Assembly (NCBI GenBank): GCA_003023725.1
Contig: PXYT01000029.1
Location: 1 to 43,641 of the forward strand
Origin: Sulfobacillus benefaciens
Lineage (GTDB): Bacteria; Bacillota; Sulfobacillia; Sulfobacillales; Sulfobacillaceae
Direction: 5' to 3'
Length of the DNA stretch: 43,641 nt
Part shown: in pieces, positions 9,424 through 17,804 of the stretch
How positions within the stretch are numbered: position 1 is the first letter of the stretch
Layout: each line of letters opens with the position of its first letter
The notes under the pieces: generated by a model
Told to the model about the DNA's origin: nothing
Database searches by the model: none
The model's input: only the letters and a program-made list of their open reading frames with translations
Position numbers and translations under genes: made by a program

Positions 9424-9460
9424 ACTCTTGAGAACCCCGGGGCTTACCGCACGTGTGGAC

Positions 9461-9500
9461 AAAGTGGTGGCAGCCCTGAGAGTGATCCCGCCACCACTTT
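9461..9500. terminator. Bidirectional hairpin terminator between convergent genes
   Basis: AAAGTGGTGGC at 9461-9471 pairs with GCCACCACTTT at 9490-9500 across an 18-base loop, giving an 11-bp stem. The T/A runs flanking the stem are short. It lies between the stop of the ABC operon at 9423 and the stop of the ligase gene at 9516, so it can serve both strands. Confidence 0.65.
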
Positions 9501-9515
9501 TCCGCTAACCATGGG

Positions 9516-11471
9516 CTATTCCCCGGGCGACCCTGCTTTAATCTGTTCCACCAGCGTATCAACAATCTCCGGATTTTCCATTCCGGTTATGTCGCCCTTA
9601 ACCTCACCTGTCGTGACAATTTCTTTCAAAAGACGCCGTACAATCTTTCCACTGCGGGTTTTGGGCATAGCATCGACGACGAAAACCTGGGAAGGACGAG
9701 CAATGGATCCAATTTGACGGCTTACTTGTTCTTGAACCTTCTCGATCCAATTTTCTCCTTTTAAAGACGCCTCCCGCAATGTCACGAAAACAATGGGAAC
9801 TTGTCCTTTAATCACGTCATCGAACCCGATAACCGCAGCTTCGGCTACTCCGGGCAATTCTAAAATAGCACTTTCCATTTCCATAGTGGACAAACGGTGG
9901 GCCGCCACATTAATGACATCATCGATGCGCCCCAAAACCCAGATGTGTCCATCCTGATCATGGGCTGCGGTGTCAAAAGTATTGTATCTGCCCGAAAACT
10001 GGGTGAAATATTGGTCCTGATAGCGTTCCGGATTGTTCCAAATAGTTCTGGCCAAAGTAGGAAACGGTTTGGCGACCACGAGTGTTCCGGGCCTATTGGC
10101 CTCCAACGAGACCCCGGCGTCGTCGACCACCTCATACGCGTGACCGGGCAACGCCGGCCCACACGACCCCGGCTTCATCGCGTTCACGCCCGCAATCCCC
10201 GACACCCAGGCACTTCCCGTTTCCGTTTGTCCATAGGTATTGTTGATATCCACTTGCCCGGATCCGACGTGTTGACGCACCCAGTACCAAGTGCTGGCAT
10301 CCAGCGGCTCTCCGACCAGTCCAATGAGTTTTAAGTCAGGAAGGGGGTAATCCCGGGCCAATGACTCTCCGAACCGGGCGAGCATCCTGAGCCATGTCGG
10401 AGCTGTAAAGATTTTGGTGACGTGATGACGCGCCAGCAGTTGATAAAAATGGGCGGGAGTGGGATAGTCCATCGCACCCTCATAGACGATAGCTGTGGCA
10501 CCATGGGCCAAAGCCCCTACGAGCTCGAAAATCGGAAATGTCAGCCATCCTGTATCCGCGGTACACCAATACACATCTTCGTCGCCTAGGTCCAACGTCA
10601 TTTTGACATTGTGATAGACTCCGACTAAAAACCCAGCAGCGCTATGCACCAGTCCTTTAGGTTTCGAAGTTGTCCCCGACGTATAAATAATGAATCCCGG
10701 CTGATTGGCTTCCATCGGCACCGGTTCCTGGCGCGTCTTGACGTCAGCCAATACCTCATGCCAAAACAAGTCCCGGGGGGCTTTCATCTCCACGGCGCTC
10801 TGAGCCCGGCGAACTACGACAACACGTTCTACTGACGGCACCCGCTCCACAATCTGGTCGAGTGTTTGCTTCAAGGGAATCAAACGGCCTCTGCGGTAGG
10901 TGGCATCAGCCGTAATGATGATCCGGGCATGGGTGTCTGCTAATCGATCATAGAGCGCTTCCGGCGAGAATCCAGAAAATATGATGTTATAAATGGCGCC
11001 GATTCGATAGCAGGCATGAACGGCGGCAAAGGTTTCCAGAAGGTTGGGAAGAAAGATCGCTACCACGTCCCCAGCACGGATCCCCTCCTGATGAAGAAAA
11101 GACGCCATGCGAGCCGTCTGGTCCAGGAGTTCTTCGTATGTCCAGACCCTTTCCTCGCCGGTTTCGCTGATCCCTATCAAGGCCTTCCGGTTGGGGTTGC
11201 GCCGGGCGTGCCGATCAATACAGTTGGTGCTTACATTAATCCGGCCGTTCTTGAAAAATTCGAAATGGGCCGGTTCTCCCTTTAAAGTTTCTGTCCAGGG
11301 CGTGGTCCATTCCAATTCCCCGGCAACACCCGCCCAATATTGGCCGATGTCTTCAATTGATTTTTGATAAAATGCTGGATAATCGTCTTCGGAGTGTATG
11401 GGCAACCGATTCGAGGGAGTATAAGCCGGTGCGATTCGGGGAACATCGCTCAAGGTAAATGAAGATGCCAT
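9516..11471 (-). CDS. Acetyl-CoA-synthetase-like AMP-forming acyl-CoA ligase with altered acyl pocket
   Basis: The 651-residue enzyme forms an acyl-AMP and then an acyl-CoA. The N-terminal ACAS extension, the P-loop YTSGTTSKPKG (about 263-273), WCTADTGW (302-309), the adenylate motif YGQTETG (413-419), the hinge region GRIDDVINVAAHRLSTMEME, and the A10 lysine in KTRSGKI (K609) are all present. Length and lysine position match bacterial Acs, where this lysine is the acetylation target of Pat-type enzymes. In Acs the residue at 414 is the Trp that restricts the pocket to acetate; here it is Gly, as in medium-chain ligases, so a larger acid is expected. ATG 11471 is chosen because GAGGAGG precedes it by about nine bases; an in-frame ATG two codons earlier abuts the ribosome-binding site. 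It belongs to the surrounding acyl-CoA gene set. Confidence 0.88.
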   Translation of the reverse strand: MASSFTLSDVPRIAPAYTPSNRLPIHSEDDYPAFYQKSIEDIGQYWAGVAGELEWTTPWTETLKGEPAHFEFFKNGRINVSTNCIDRHARRNPNRKALIGISETGEERVWTYEELLDQTARMASFLHQEGIRAGDVVAIFLPNLLETFAAVHACYRIGAIYNIIFSGFSPEALYDRLADTHARIIITADATYRRGRLIPLKQTLDQIVERVPSVERVVVVRRAQSAVEMKAPRDLFWHEVLADVKTRQEPVPMEANQPGFIIYTSGTTSKPKGLVHSAAGFLVGVYHNVKMTLDLGDEDVYWCTADTGWLTFPIFELVGALAHGATAIVYEGAMDYPTPAHFYQLLARHHVTKIFTAPTWLRMLARFGESLARDYPLPDLKLIGLVGEPLDASTWYWVRQHVGSGQVDINNTYGQTETGSAWVSGIAGVNAMKPGSCGPALPGHAYEVVDDAGVSLEANRPGTLVVAKPFPTLARTIWNNPERYQDQYFTQFSGRYNTFDTAAHDQDGHIWVLGRIDDVINVAAHRLSTMEMESAILELPGVAEAAVIGFDDVIKGQVPIVFVTLREASLKGENWIEKVQEQVSRQIGSIARPSQVFVVDAMPKTRSGKIVRRLLKEIVTTGEVKGDITGMENPEIVDTLVEQIKAGSPGE

Positions 11472-12013
11472 AAACATCCTCCTCAAATTCTTCAAATTTC
11501 TTATAATTCTAACAGAACTCGGGGTTTTCAGACATTCCAAAACGTAAAAAGTTCAGCCTTGAACATTTCGAGCGCCGTAGAGAATGTTGTCTCCACACCA
11601 CGTGTTTGTGGCCCTCGACCACCCATACAATCTTCTCTACTCCGGAAGCAAAGGCCATGCATGAGATACAAAGTGAACAGCAATTTAGGACATGTCAGCG
11701 GGTTTTGCGATCTGACTTAACGAGCACGGACACGGCAAGCATCTCATGCCAGATTCTTGGGTCCCCTATCAGTTCTTATAGCATTAACGGTTTTCCGCAC
11801 TATCGCGTTAGCAATCCTTTAAGGCGTCAACCCCCGCCCGGTTCTCAACGCCTTGCAGACCGGCTGAATGTCGGTTGGTCCACGCCTTATATTCGTGTCA
11901 TTATTCTTCACCCCGTTTCCGACCCTCATCTATACAATATAGTCATGCCAAAGATGGCTGGAGGGTGAAGCACGGATTCGCTTTCTCGCAGGTCCCTTTC
12001 TGTGTATCACTCC
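11472..12013. other. Intergenic (542 bases), no supported gene
   Basis: The gap is upstream of the ligase gene and holds its promoter. The longest frame (11606-11968, plus strand) has no ribosome-binding site and no recognisable sequence, and the minus-strand frames are broken by several stops. Confidence 0.4.
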
Positions 12014-12280
12014 TCATCCCTGAAACGGATCATCGAGTTCGCGATAAAGAATCCATAATCCTCGACGCTCCGCGTACAATTCAAAGAATCGTCCCTCGTC
12101 CGTACGGATCACTAATCGCCGTTGATGCCTACGTAGCCACCAACGGGATTTAAAATCTACCCGGCGGTAATCACTCAGCACTTCAATGATACGGTAGATT
12201 TGATTGCGCCACTGAAAAGCGACAAAAGAACCTTCCGAGTCTTGTTGTACTATGACCTCCTCGCTAATGAACCGTGCCAT
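12014..12280 (-). CDS. Small DUF6504-like protein (88 aa)
   Basis: This short basic and aromatic protein has the layout FVAFQWRNQIYRIIEVLSDYRRV, then SRWWLRRHQRRLVIRTDEGRFFELYAE, then a closing WILYRELDDPF. The alternation of a beta-rich FxWRxxxYxV segment, a Trp-Trp-Leu-Arg turn and an Arg-Thr-x-x-Gly-x-x-x-Glu-Leu-Tyr strand resembles the DUF6504 family of small bacterial proteins, whose function is unknown. ATG 12278-12280 follows an AAAGGAG about 13 bases upstream. The family name is from memory of the pattern and should be checked by profile search. It stands alone between the ligase and CoA-transferase genes. Confidence 0.65.
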   Translation of the reverse strand: MARFISEEVIVQQDSEGSFVAFQWRNQIYRIIEVLSDYRRVDFKSRWWLRRHQRRLVIRTDEGRFFELYAERRGLWILYRELDDPFQG

Positions 12281-13074
12281 AAAAGACGGTCCGCTCCTTT
12301 CCTAGACGGGGAGTCTCGAACCCAAAGGTGTCAATGAATTCTATAAAGACATTTTAGATCGGCCGAAACGCGGTGTCCCCCTGCCATAGCCCAAAAACAT
12401 TGATGCGATGAGTATTGCTTGATTTCGTCTTGTTCTGTTCTTAGCAATGAATCCGGTTCCCACGTGGGTGCCAGCGAATGCCCGTCTCACAGGTTTTACG
12501 TTAGTACCAGACGAGTCTATTAGAATGTGTTGCATACCAAGATACCTTCCCACTTCGGACAGCGAGCCCCAATTACCGTCAAAACGACCCCGCGGCATAT
12601 AGAGCCTCATCCCAGATCCCATCAAGATCTCTCGAACAGCGGCATGCTCCATGAACATTCGCCGAGATACCAAAACACGGCATAGACCAAATACTCTAAG
12701 CTGCTAAGCCGTCCAAAAGGGTTGGTCTCGAAAACCCCATAGGCCGTCACGCAACGGAAGTAAGCCCAGGCGCGAAAGATTCCTTACTGAAACACGGTTG
12801 CCCTATGGAAGCCGAAACCAGGCAAAGCCAGTAACATTTTCATGCCTAGAGCCCATGCTGGCTAAAGCAAAATGGCCGAAGGCATACTATCTACAAGCCA
12901 TCCCCCATACGCCCCAAGAGATTTTTCGGTGATTCTATGAAGATTTGACACCAGACAGCACGCCTTGTCCTCAAAACCATCAACTTGCTCCCTAAAAATT
13001 GCCTATCATCTGGTTTACCGTGACCCCACTCGCCTTCTTCCGCTCCGATCACGCGCATCCCAGGGACGCGCAGG
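12281..13074. other. Long intergenic region (794 bases), possible gene remains
   Basis: A minus-strand frame at 12341-12673 (110 codons) has a plausible residue mix but no ribosome-binding site and no family I recognise. A plus-strand stretch near 12990-13030 reads IAYHLVYRDPTR, faintly like the start of IS200 TnpA (YHLVWCPKYR); the match is too short to call. No terminator is evident for the upstream or downstream minus-strand genes. Confidence 0.35.
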
Positions 13075-14235
13075 TCATTCCCGAGGCGAAATGCCCCGAT
13101 CCTTCAGCACTTGTGAAGTATGTTGGCCCAAGCCCGGAGGTGCGCTGTAGTCCTTAGGATCAACCGGATGCGTCACAAATTTGACAGGGAGCGCCACTTG
13201 CGTCACCTTGCCAGCCGTGGAGTGTTCCAGAGAAAACATCATCTTGCGGTCGGTAACGTAAGGATCGTGATACAGCTCTGAAAACTGGTAAATCGGTCCA
13301 GTCGGCACTTTAGCTTGGCGCAATAGACTCACCCAATGGGACACACTTCGAGTCTGAAACAGGGCCTCCAAAATCGGAATCAGCTCACTCCGGTGAGTCA
13401 CCCGGTCCTGATTGGTCCGGAACCGGGAATCTGCTATCCATTCTTCATGGCCCACCGCACGGCAAAAGATCTCCCACAAGCGGTCGTTACCGATGGCGAG
13501 ATTAAAATAACCATCACGGGCGGCAAACGCCTGGTACGGGCAAATATTGGGATGGGCGTTGCCTAACGGCACGGGATTCACGCCCGTGGCGAAATAGTTT
13601 CCCGCTGCATAGGTATGAAAAGCCATCATGGACTCCAACAAGGATATATCGATCCATTGCGGACCAGGATCGCTGTGGCGCCGATGTATAGCCGTTAATA
13701 TGCCGATAATCGCCCACATGCCCGCGCTGACATCAGCCAGAGACAAGCCCGGTTTGACCGGAGGACGCCCGCTCTCTCCTGTAATGGACATCATTCCGCC
13801 CATTCCCTGGGCAATGACATCATAACCGGGCTCATCGCGGTATGGACCCGTTTGCCCAAACCCGGATATTGAAGCCAGAATAATATGAGGATTTAGGGAA
13901 ACTAGGGTTTCAAACCCCAGTCCTAGCCGATCTAGAGTACCGGGCCGAAAATTTTCAACAACGACATCTGCCTGAGCAATCAACTGCTTGATGGCCTTTA
14001 GGCCTTCCTCGGTCTTCAAATCCAGAACCACGCTCTTCTTATTGCGGTTCACACTTAAGAAATAGGCACTTTCTCCCCCAACGAAAGGAGGCCCCCATTG
14101 CCTGGTATCATCACCCTGTGGTGGTTCAATTTTAATGACTTCGGCACCCATATCACCAAAAAACATTGTGCAATAGGGGCCGCTCAGAATCCGTGTGAAA
14201 TCAACTATTCGCAGTCCCTCAAACGGAGCTGTCAT
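13075..14235 (-). CDS. Class III CoA-transferase (CaiB/BaiF family)
   Basis: The 386-residue protein starts with FEGLRIVDFTRILSGPYCTMFFGDMGAEVIKIEPP, the N-terminal signature of family III CoA-transferases, and carries the nucleophilic aspartate in PGYDVIAQGMGG (D139), equivalent to Asp169 of formyl-CoA transferase. A proline-rich tail (HPVDPKDYSAPPGLGQHT) closes it. These enzymes move CoA between carboxylic acids through an aspartyl-CoA intermediate and work as interlocked dimers in the cytosol. A GGGGGG-rich ribosome-binding site precedes ATG 14235. The crotonase gene ends 43 bases upstream on the same strand, so the two are probably co-transcribed in the order crotonase then transferase, an arrangement seen in carnitine-type and aromatic-acid pathways. 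The donor and acceptor acids are not evident. Confidence 0.9.
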   Translation of the reverse strand: MTAPFEGLRIVDFTRILSGPYCTMFFGDMGAEVIKIEPPQGDDTRQWGPPFVGGESAYFLSVNRNKKSVVLDLKTEEGLKAIKQLIAQADVVVENFRPGTLDRLGLGFETLVSLNPHIILASISGFGQTGPYRDEPGYDVIAQGMGGMMSITGESGRPPVKPGLSLADVSAGMWAIIGILTAIHRRHSDPGPQWIDISLLESMMAFHTYAAGNYFATGVNPVPLGNAHPNICPYQAFAARDGYFNLAIGNDRLWEIFCRAVGHEEWIADSRFRTNQDRVTHRSELIPILEALFQTRSVSHWVSLLRQAKVPTGPIYQFSELYHDPYVTDRKMMFSLEHSTAGKVTQVALPVKFVTHPVDPKDYSAPPGLGQHTSQVLKDRGISPRE

Positions 14236-14278
14236 ACTCTGTCCCCCCCGTAATCGTCATCGTGTCAGCCTTGTGCTG

Positions 14279-15055
14279 TCACTTCGTCCCGTCGGGAAAA
14301 CTGGGCGAGCGTTTCTCGGTAAATGCCCGAATGCCTTCGGCAAAATCGGGACCGACCCACGACTCCGTCACTTCCGCTGTCGTGAGTTTTAAGAGTCGTT
14401 CCATGTTCTCCTTAACGGCAACCAGGGACGGCGGAGATTGCGCCAATATCTTTCCCGCCAGTCCCTCCACTTCCTCAGCAAACCGCGTTGCATCGGGAAC
14501 AAGATAATTCAGTAATCCGATGTTTAGGGCCTCCCGTGCTTGATACGTTCGCCCGGTGTAGATCAAATCCTTGGTGCGGCTCAATCCCAGAACTTGAACC
14601 AAACGCTCCAAAAACGGCGGTTGAAGAGTAATACCGAGCCGCCCCACGGGCATGCCAAACTGGGCGCGAGAGGTTCCTATGCGCAAATCACACGCTAAGG
14701 CAAGAATCAATCCGCCGCCTAATGCGGGCCCTGAAATTGCAGCCACACTGGGCACCGGCATAGCCTCAATGGTCCGCGCCGTCGATTCAATGAGCCGAAA
14801 AATCCGATCGACACGATCCATCGAGATTTTGGCCAATTCCCGAATGTCGCTGCCCGATGTAAAGACCCCGCCTTCTCCCGTGATGATAAGAAGACGGAGT
14901 TCTTCCGGGAGGTGGTTAACCCACTCGAACAATGTTTCCCACATCGCCTCGGTCAGTGCGTTGCGCCGTGTCGGGCGGTTAATGGAGATGCGCGCAATCA
15001 ATTTGTCGACCGTTAAGGTTAACGTCTTTTCCGTATTCATTCGCACCGTGGGCAC
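14279..15055 (-). CDS. Crotonase-superfamily protein lacking both hydratase glutamates
   Basis: The 258-residue protein has the crotonase fold pattern: ISINRPTRRNALT, the oxyanion-hole segments FTSGSDIREL and ISGPALGGGLILALACDL, and a C-terminal helical part. In rat enoyl-CoA hydratase the two catalytic glutamates are Glu144 (in GGGCEL) and Glu164 (in QPE). Here the aligned residues are Ile (GGGLIL) and Val (MPV). A classical hydratase reaction is therefore unlikely; isomerase, hydrolase or another thioester reaction remains possible. I keep GTG 15053-15055 as the start because AAAGGCGGG precedes it; ATG 15040 is the alternative. It lies 43 bases upstream of the class III CoA-transferase gene and probably shares its transcript. 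Confidence 0.85.
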   Translation of the reverse strand: MPTVRMNTEKTLTLTVDKLIARISINRPTRRNALTEAMWETLFEWVNHLPEELRLLIITGEGGVFTSGSDIRELAKISMDRVDRIFRLIESTARTIEAMPVPSVAAISGPALGGGLILALACDLRIGTSRAQFGMPVGRLGITLQPPFLERLVQVLGLSRTKDLIYTGRTYQAREALNIGLLNYLVPDATRFAEEVEGLAGKILAQSPPSLVAVKENMERLLKLTTAEVTESWVGPDFAEGIRAFTEKRSPSFPDGTK

Positions 15056-15234
15056 CGCGTACCCGCCTTTCTCCGTCGGTTGCCGACAGAATGTCTTTTA
15101 TCGTTATTCCTATCCTTCATACTTCAATCTCCGTGACAGCGAACCGATCTCCTCACACCGAACAACTGCAGTTAATGGATAGCTTACCATTACATGCGGA
15201 AATCGTAAGGGGTCACAAAATATTAAGTTGACAC

Positions 15235-15620
15235 TGCCGAGGTAAAAGCCCCACGCACGCGAAGAACGCCCCTTCACCTGTTTGATAAATTTATGGATGC
15301 CAAACTGCAGATCGACCTCGCATAATAGATGCACAGGATCCGGCATGACTTCGAGTTCAATGACCGCGACGCGGCGCTCATTCGCGACATCAGGGATTGA
15401 GAATCTTTAACCGTTCATCCACCCCGCGCACCAACCCGGATCGCCGGTACTTGGGGCACCACACCCCATGATATTGGCACGAATAGACGATATGGTGATT
15501 CAATGTGTAGTTCATATGACTATTATACCACGATGCGGAGTCTAACCCTCATCGGGAGCGCCAATATTGGCCCTGTCGGGCCATGGGCTTATATCCCCAC
15601 GGCTGAATCCGGGGGTTTTA
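15235..15620 (-). mobile_element. tnpA: Decayed IS200/IS605 left end with truncated tnpA
   Basis: On the minus strand a TnpA-like reading begins at ATG 15513-15515 (MNYTLNHHIVYSCQYH then VWCPKYRRSG, RGVDERLK). After ILNP a one-base frameshift leads to DVANERRVAVIELEVMPD, PVHLLCEVDLQFGIHKFIKQVKGRSS, where homology stops near 15270. The HUH metal motif, normally His-Val-His in MPDHVHLL, is Pro-Val-His here, and the segment with the catalytic tyrosine is missing. Upstream of the ATG lie two hairpins, GGCCC/GGGCC at 15569-15582 and CCCCACGG/CCGGGG at 15595-15614; the second resembles the terminal hairpin at 43527-43545. This is a dead fragment and needs an active relative elsewhere to move. Confidence 0.85.
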
Positions 15621-15801
15621 CGCAGTGTTTCGGTCATATTTGAGGATCCCTAGCGCTTGTCGAAAGCTTTTGGTTTCGGGTGGATTGGCGCCCACCTTCT
15701 TGTTGTCAGGATTAGAGGAGTGATACGATATGCGCCGGCAACACAAATGAAAGGCTTGGGAACTGATGGCGCTACCGATAAAATGGGGGGAGATATGACC
15801 T

Positions 15802-16338
15802 ATGATCCTGATTCGTGAAATGCGGCCAAATGATCTGCCCGCCATCGCCCGTGTGAATATCGAAACCTTCAGAACAACTCACCGAGGTATCGTTTCCGAT
15901 GCGTTTATGGAGACTCTGTCCTACGAAAAGGCTGAACAGCGATTTCAACTTATGCTAGCCAACAAAGAAAAATTATCTGCTACTTTTGTTGCAGAGGACT
16001 CATCTTTCCTCGTCGGATACGCGATGGGCGGTCTGGCAAGAGAAAAAGTACAGACTTTTGACGGCGAGTTATATGGAATCTATGTTCTACCGGCGTATCA
16101 TCACAGGGGAATTGGACGCCAATTAGTCAGCGCAGTCTCAAAACGTCTCATAGAGCAGGGTGCTCACTCCATGTTTGTTGTCGCATTTTCGAATAATGGA
16201 GCAGCTCGACAATTCTACGAAGCTCTAAGGGGTCAGCAGATTCACGAAAGAACGGCCGAAATAGGCGGCGCGAACGTTGAAGAAGTCATTTACGGATGGT
16301 CATCATTGGATAGTCTTTTGCACGACTCGCGTCTATAG
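15802..16338 (+). CDS. GNAT-family N-acetyltransferase
   Basis: The 178-residue protein opens MILIREMRPNDLPAIARVN, the usual first strand and helix of GNAT enzymes. It has the acetyl-CoA pyrophosphate-binding motif A in GIYVLPAYHHRGIGRQLV (about residues 93-110), followed by FVVAFSNNGAARQFYEAL with the conserved Asn and Tyr of the family. It would transfer an acetyl group from acetyl-CoA to an amine of a small molecule or protein; the substrate is not inferable. Start ATG 15802 follows a GGGGGGAG stretch. The gene stands alone, downstream of the tnpA relic and pointing away from it. Confidence 0.88.
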   Translation: MILIREMRPNDLPAIARVNIETFRTTHRGIVSDAFMETLSYEKAEQRFQLMLANKEKLSATFVAEDSSFLVGYAMGGLAREKVQTFDGELYGIYVLPAYHHRGIGRQLVSAVSKRLIEQGAHSMFVVAFSNNGAARQFYEALRGQQIHERTAEIGGANVEEVIYGWSSLDSLLHDSRL

Positions 16339-16781
16339 TTGGCAGACCGGCTCCCGCCACGGTTTGCCATGTGTGGTTTTGAAACTCGGAAGACGTACGG
16401 GGATCAAGCTTTACTCTCCCTTGATTATCACCCACGACAGCAATCGTTAAGAGACCGATACCCAAGGCAAGCGTTTCGGACCCGAGGGGGTATTTGACCT
16501 GTTCCGTTTCGGGGTCAAGATTTTGCATCGGGAGGCCTTCACACATCACTTGGGCAAAGAATCGTCGGCGTCCCCAAATCGTCCACCGAGGCAGCGGCAC
16601 GTACTTGATGAGAGGGGGAAGACCGTCGCCGATAACCGGATCCCACTCTCCCACTCACGGAAATCTGCAGTTCGTATGTCTCGCGATCTCGATAATGACC
16701 GACTATTCCTCCCTCTCTCCGGATTCCACGCTGCAATCTCGCCCTTCATCTCTCGCCAGCCAGTACCCCTGGGATAGGACG
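16339..16781. other. Intergenic with doubtful minus-strand reading frame
   Basis: A minus-strand frame (16286-16654, GTG start right after a TGA) encodes EWDPVIGDGLPPLIKYVPLP and a hydrophobic LALGIGLLTIAVVGD, and overlaps the end of the acetyltransferase gene by 53 bases. A different frame just upstream reads REGGIVGHYRDRETYELQI, as if one coding sequence had been split by a frameshift. I recognise no family. This may be a broken gene, or chance. Confidence 0.3.
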
Positions 16782-17588
16782 TCACGAAGGATTTTTTCTC
16801 AGTTTGTCGACCACTTCGAGACGCGCGTGCGGCAAACTTTCTCCTCCATCCACGGTCAACGTCGCGCCAGTGACAAATCCCGCGCCATCCGAAACCAGAA
16901 AGTGAACGGCTTGGGCAACCTCTTCAACCTGCCCAAAACGCCCCATAGGAACCTCCGCCAAAAGACGTTCCCGTTCATCCGGGTCCGCCCATAACTGCCG
17001 GGAAGCACCCTCGGTTTCCACGGGTCCGGGTGCCACCGCATTGACACGGATGCCAAACTGAGCCCATTCCACCGCCAAAGTTTTGGTCATGGCCAGCACT
17101 CCAGCCTTGGCACTGGCCGAATGGACGGTCCCTGCTCCTCCTGTCCAGGCATAGGCTGCAATGATATTGACAATGGAACCATGGCGCCCTTGCTGGATAA
17201 GCCTTCGGCCCACTTCCCGAGAACAGAAGAAGCTCCCGTTGAGCACTGTTCCCACAACACTGGTCCAACCGTGCGGCGAAAGACGTTCGGCGGGAACCAC
17301 AAAGTTCCCAGCCGCATTATTAATAAGAATGTCAACAGGACCGAACCGAGCTTCCACACTGTCGACGGCCTTTGCCACCTCATCCGCTTCACGCACATCG
17401 GCCACTACCGCGAAAGCGTCAATGCTTCGAGAACGAAGGTGCGTTAAACCATTATTCAGATTGGCCTCCTTGCGGCTGGCAATGGCAACTTTAGCTCCCG
17501 ATAGCCCTAACTCCGTAGCAATTCCCAGCCCGAGACCAGTACCTCCGCCTGTAATCAAGACCACTCTTCCTTGCAAATCCCGGTTCAT
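16782..17588 (-). CDS. 2,4-dienoyl-CoA-reductase-type short-chain dehydrogenase
   Basis: The 268-residue SDR has the NADP-type GGGTGLGLG loop (14-22), NNAAGNF (90-96), and a non-classical active site: Tyr146, Ser157 and Lys161, in the spacing of human DECR1 (Tyr199, Ser210, Lys214). The usual YxxxK is replaced by SASAK, as in that group. ERLSPHGW, PGPVETEGA and the closing VDGGE also match DECR-like enzymes. These reduce 2,4-dienoyl-CoA with NADPH, allowing oxidation of unsaturated acyl chains; related SDRs reduce cyclic enoyl-CoAs. ATG 17588 is chosen over in-frame upstream codons because GGGAGGAG precedes it. The gene is divergent from a GntR-type regulator gene, with 216 bases between the starts. 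Confidence 0.88.
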   Translation of the reverse strand: MNRDLQGRVVLITGGGTGLGLGIATELGLSGAKVAIASRKEANLNNGLTHLRSRSIDAFAVVADVREADEVAKAVDSVEARFGPVDILINNAAGNFVVPAERLSPHGWTSVVGTVLNGSFFCSREVGRRLIQQGRHGSIVNIIAAYAWTGGAGTVHSASAKAGVLAMTKTLAVEWAQFGIRVNAVAPGPVETEGASRQLWADPDERERLLAEVPMGRFGQVEEVAQAVHFLVSDGAGFVTGATLTVDGGESLPHARLEVVDKLRKNPS

Positions 17589-17734
17589 CCTGTCAGTCTC
17601 CTCCCTAGTATTCATCCTAGATAACCCGGCTTCAGACTGTTCGTCCCTTGTAACACTGCTGCCCATGATATGAAATAATAGAAGAAATTTATCGCTCCCT
17701 ACATTGACCACCTCATCTTATTGTGGTGAATATT

Positions 17735-17749
17735 TGATATGATATCAAG
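17735..17749. promoter_or_regulatory. Palindromic candidate operator between the DECR-like gene and the GntR regulator
   Basis: TTGATAT-G-ATATCAA is a perfect 7-1-7 inverted repeat in the divergent intergenic region, 56 bases upstream of the regulator start. GntR/FadR-subfamily dimers bind short palindromes of this size, so autoregulation plus control of the divergent gene is plausible. A possible promoter reading rightwards is TTGACC (17705) with GAATAT (17729), which would put the palindrome at the transcription start. Confidence 0.55.
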
Positions 17750-17804
17750 GAGAAATTTATTTGATTCTTTGATTAAGTCTCACGACAATCAAAGGAGGTT
17801 GGCT

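Noticed and set aside
12990-13040. IAYHLVYRDPTR resembling the start of IS200 TnpA
   Set aside because: Only a few residues match, with no HUH motif or terminal hairpin nearby.
16286-16654. Minus-strand 122-codon frame overlapping the acetyltransferase gene
   Set aside because: GTG start without a convincing ribosome-binding site and no family; kept only as a possible broken gene in the intergenic entry.
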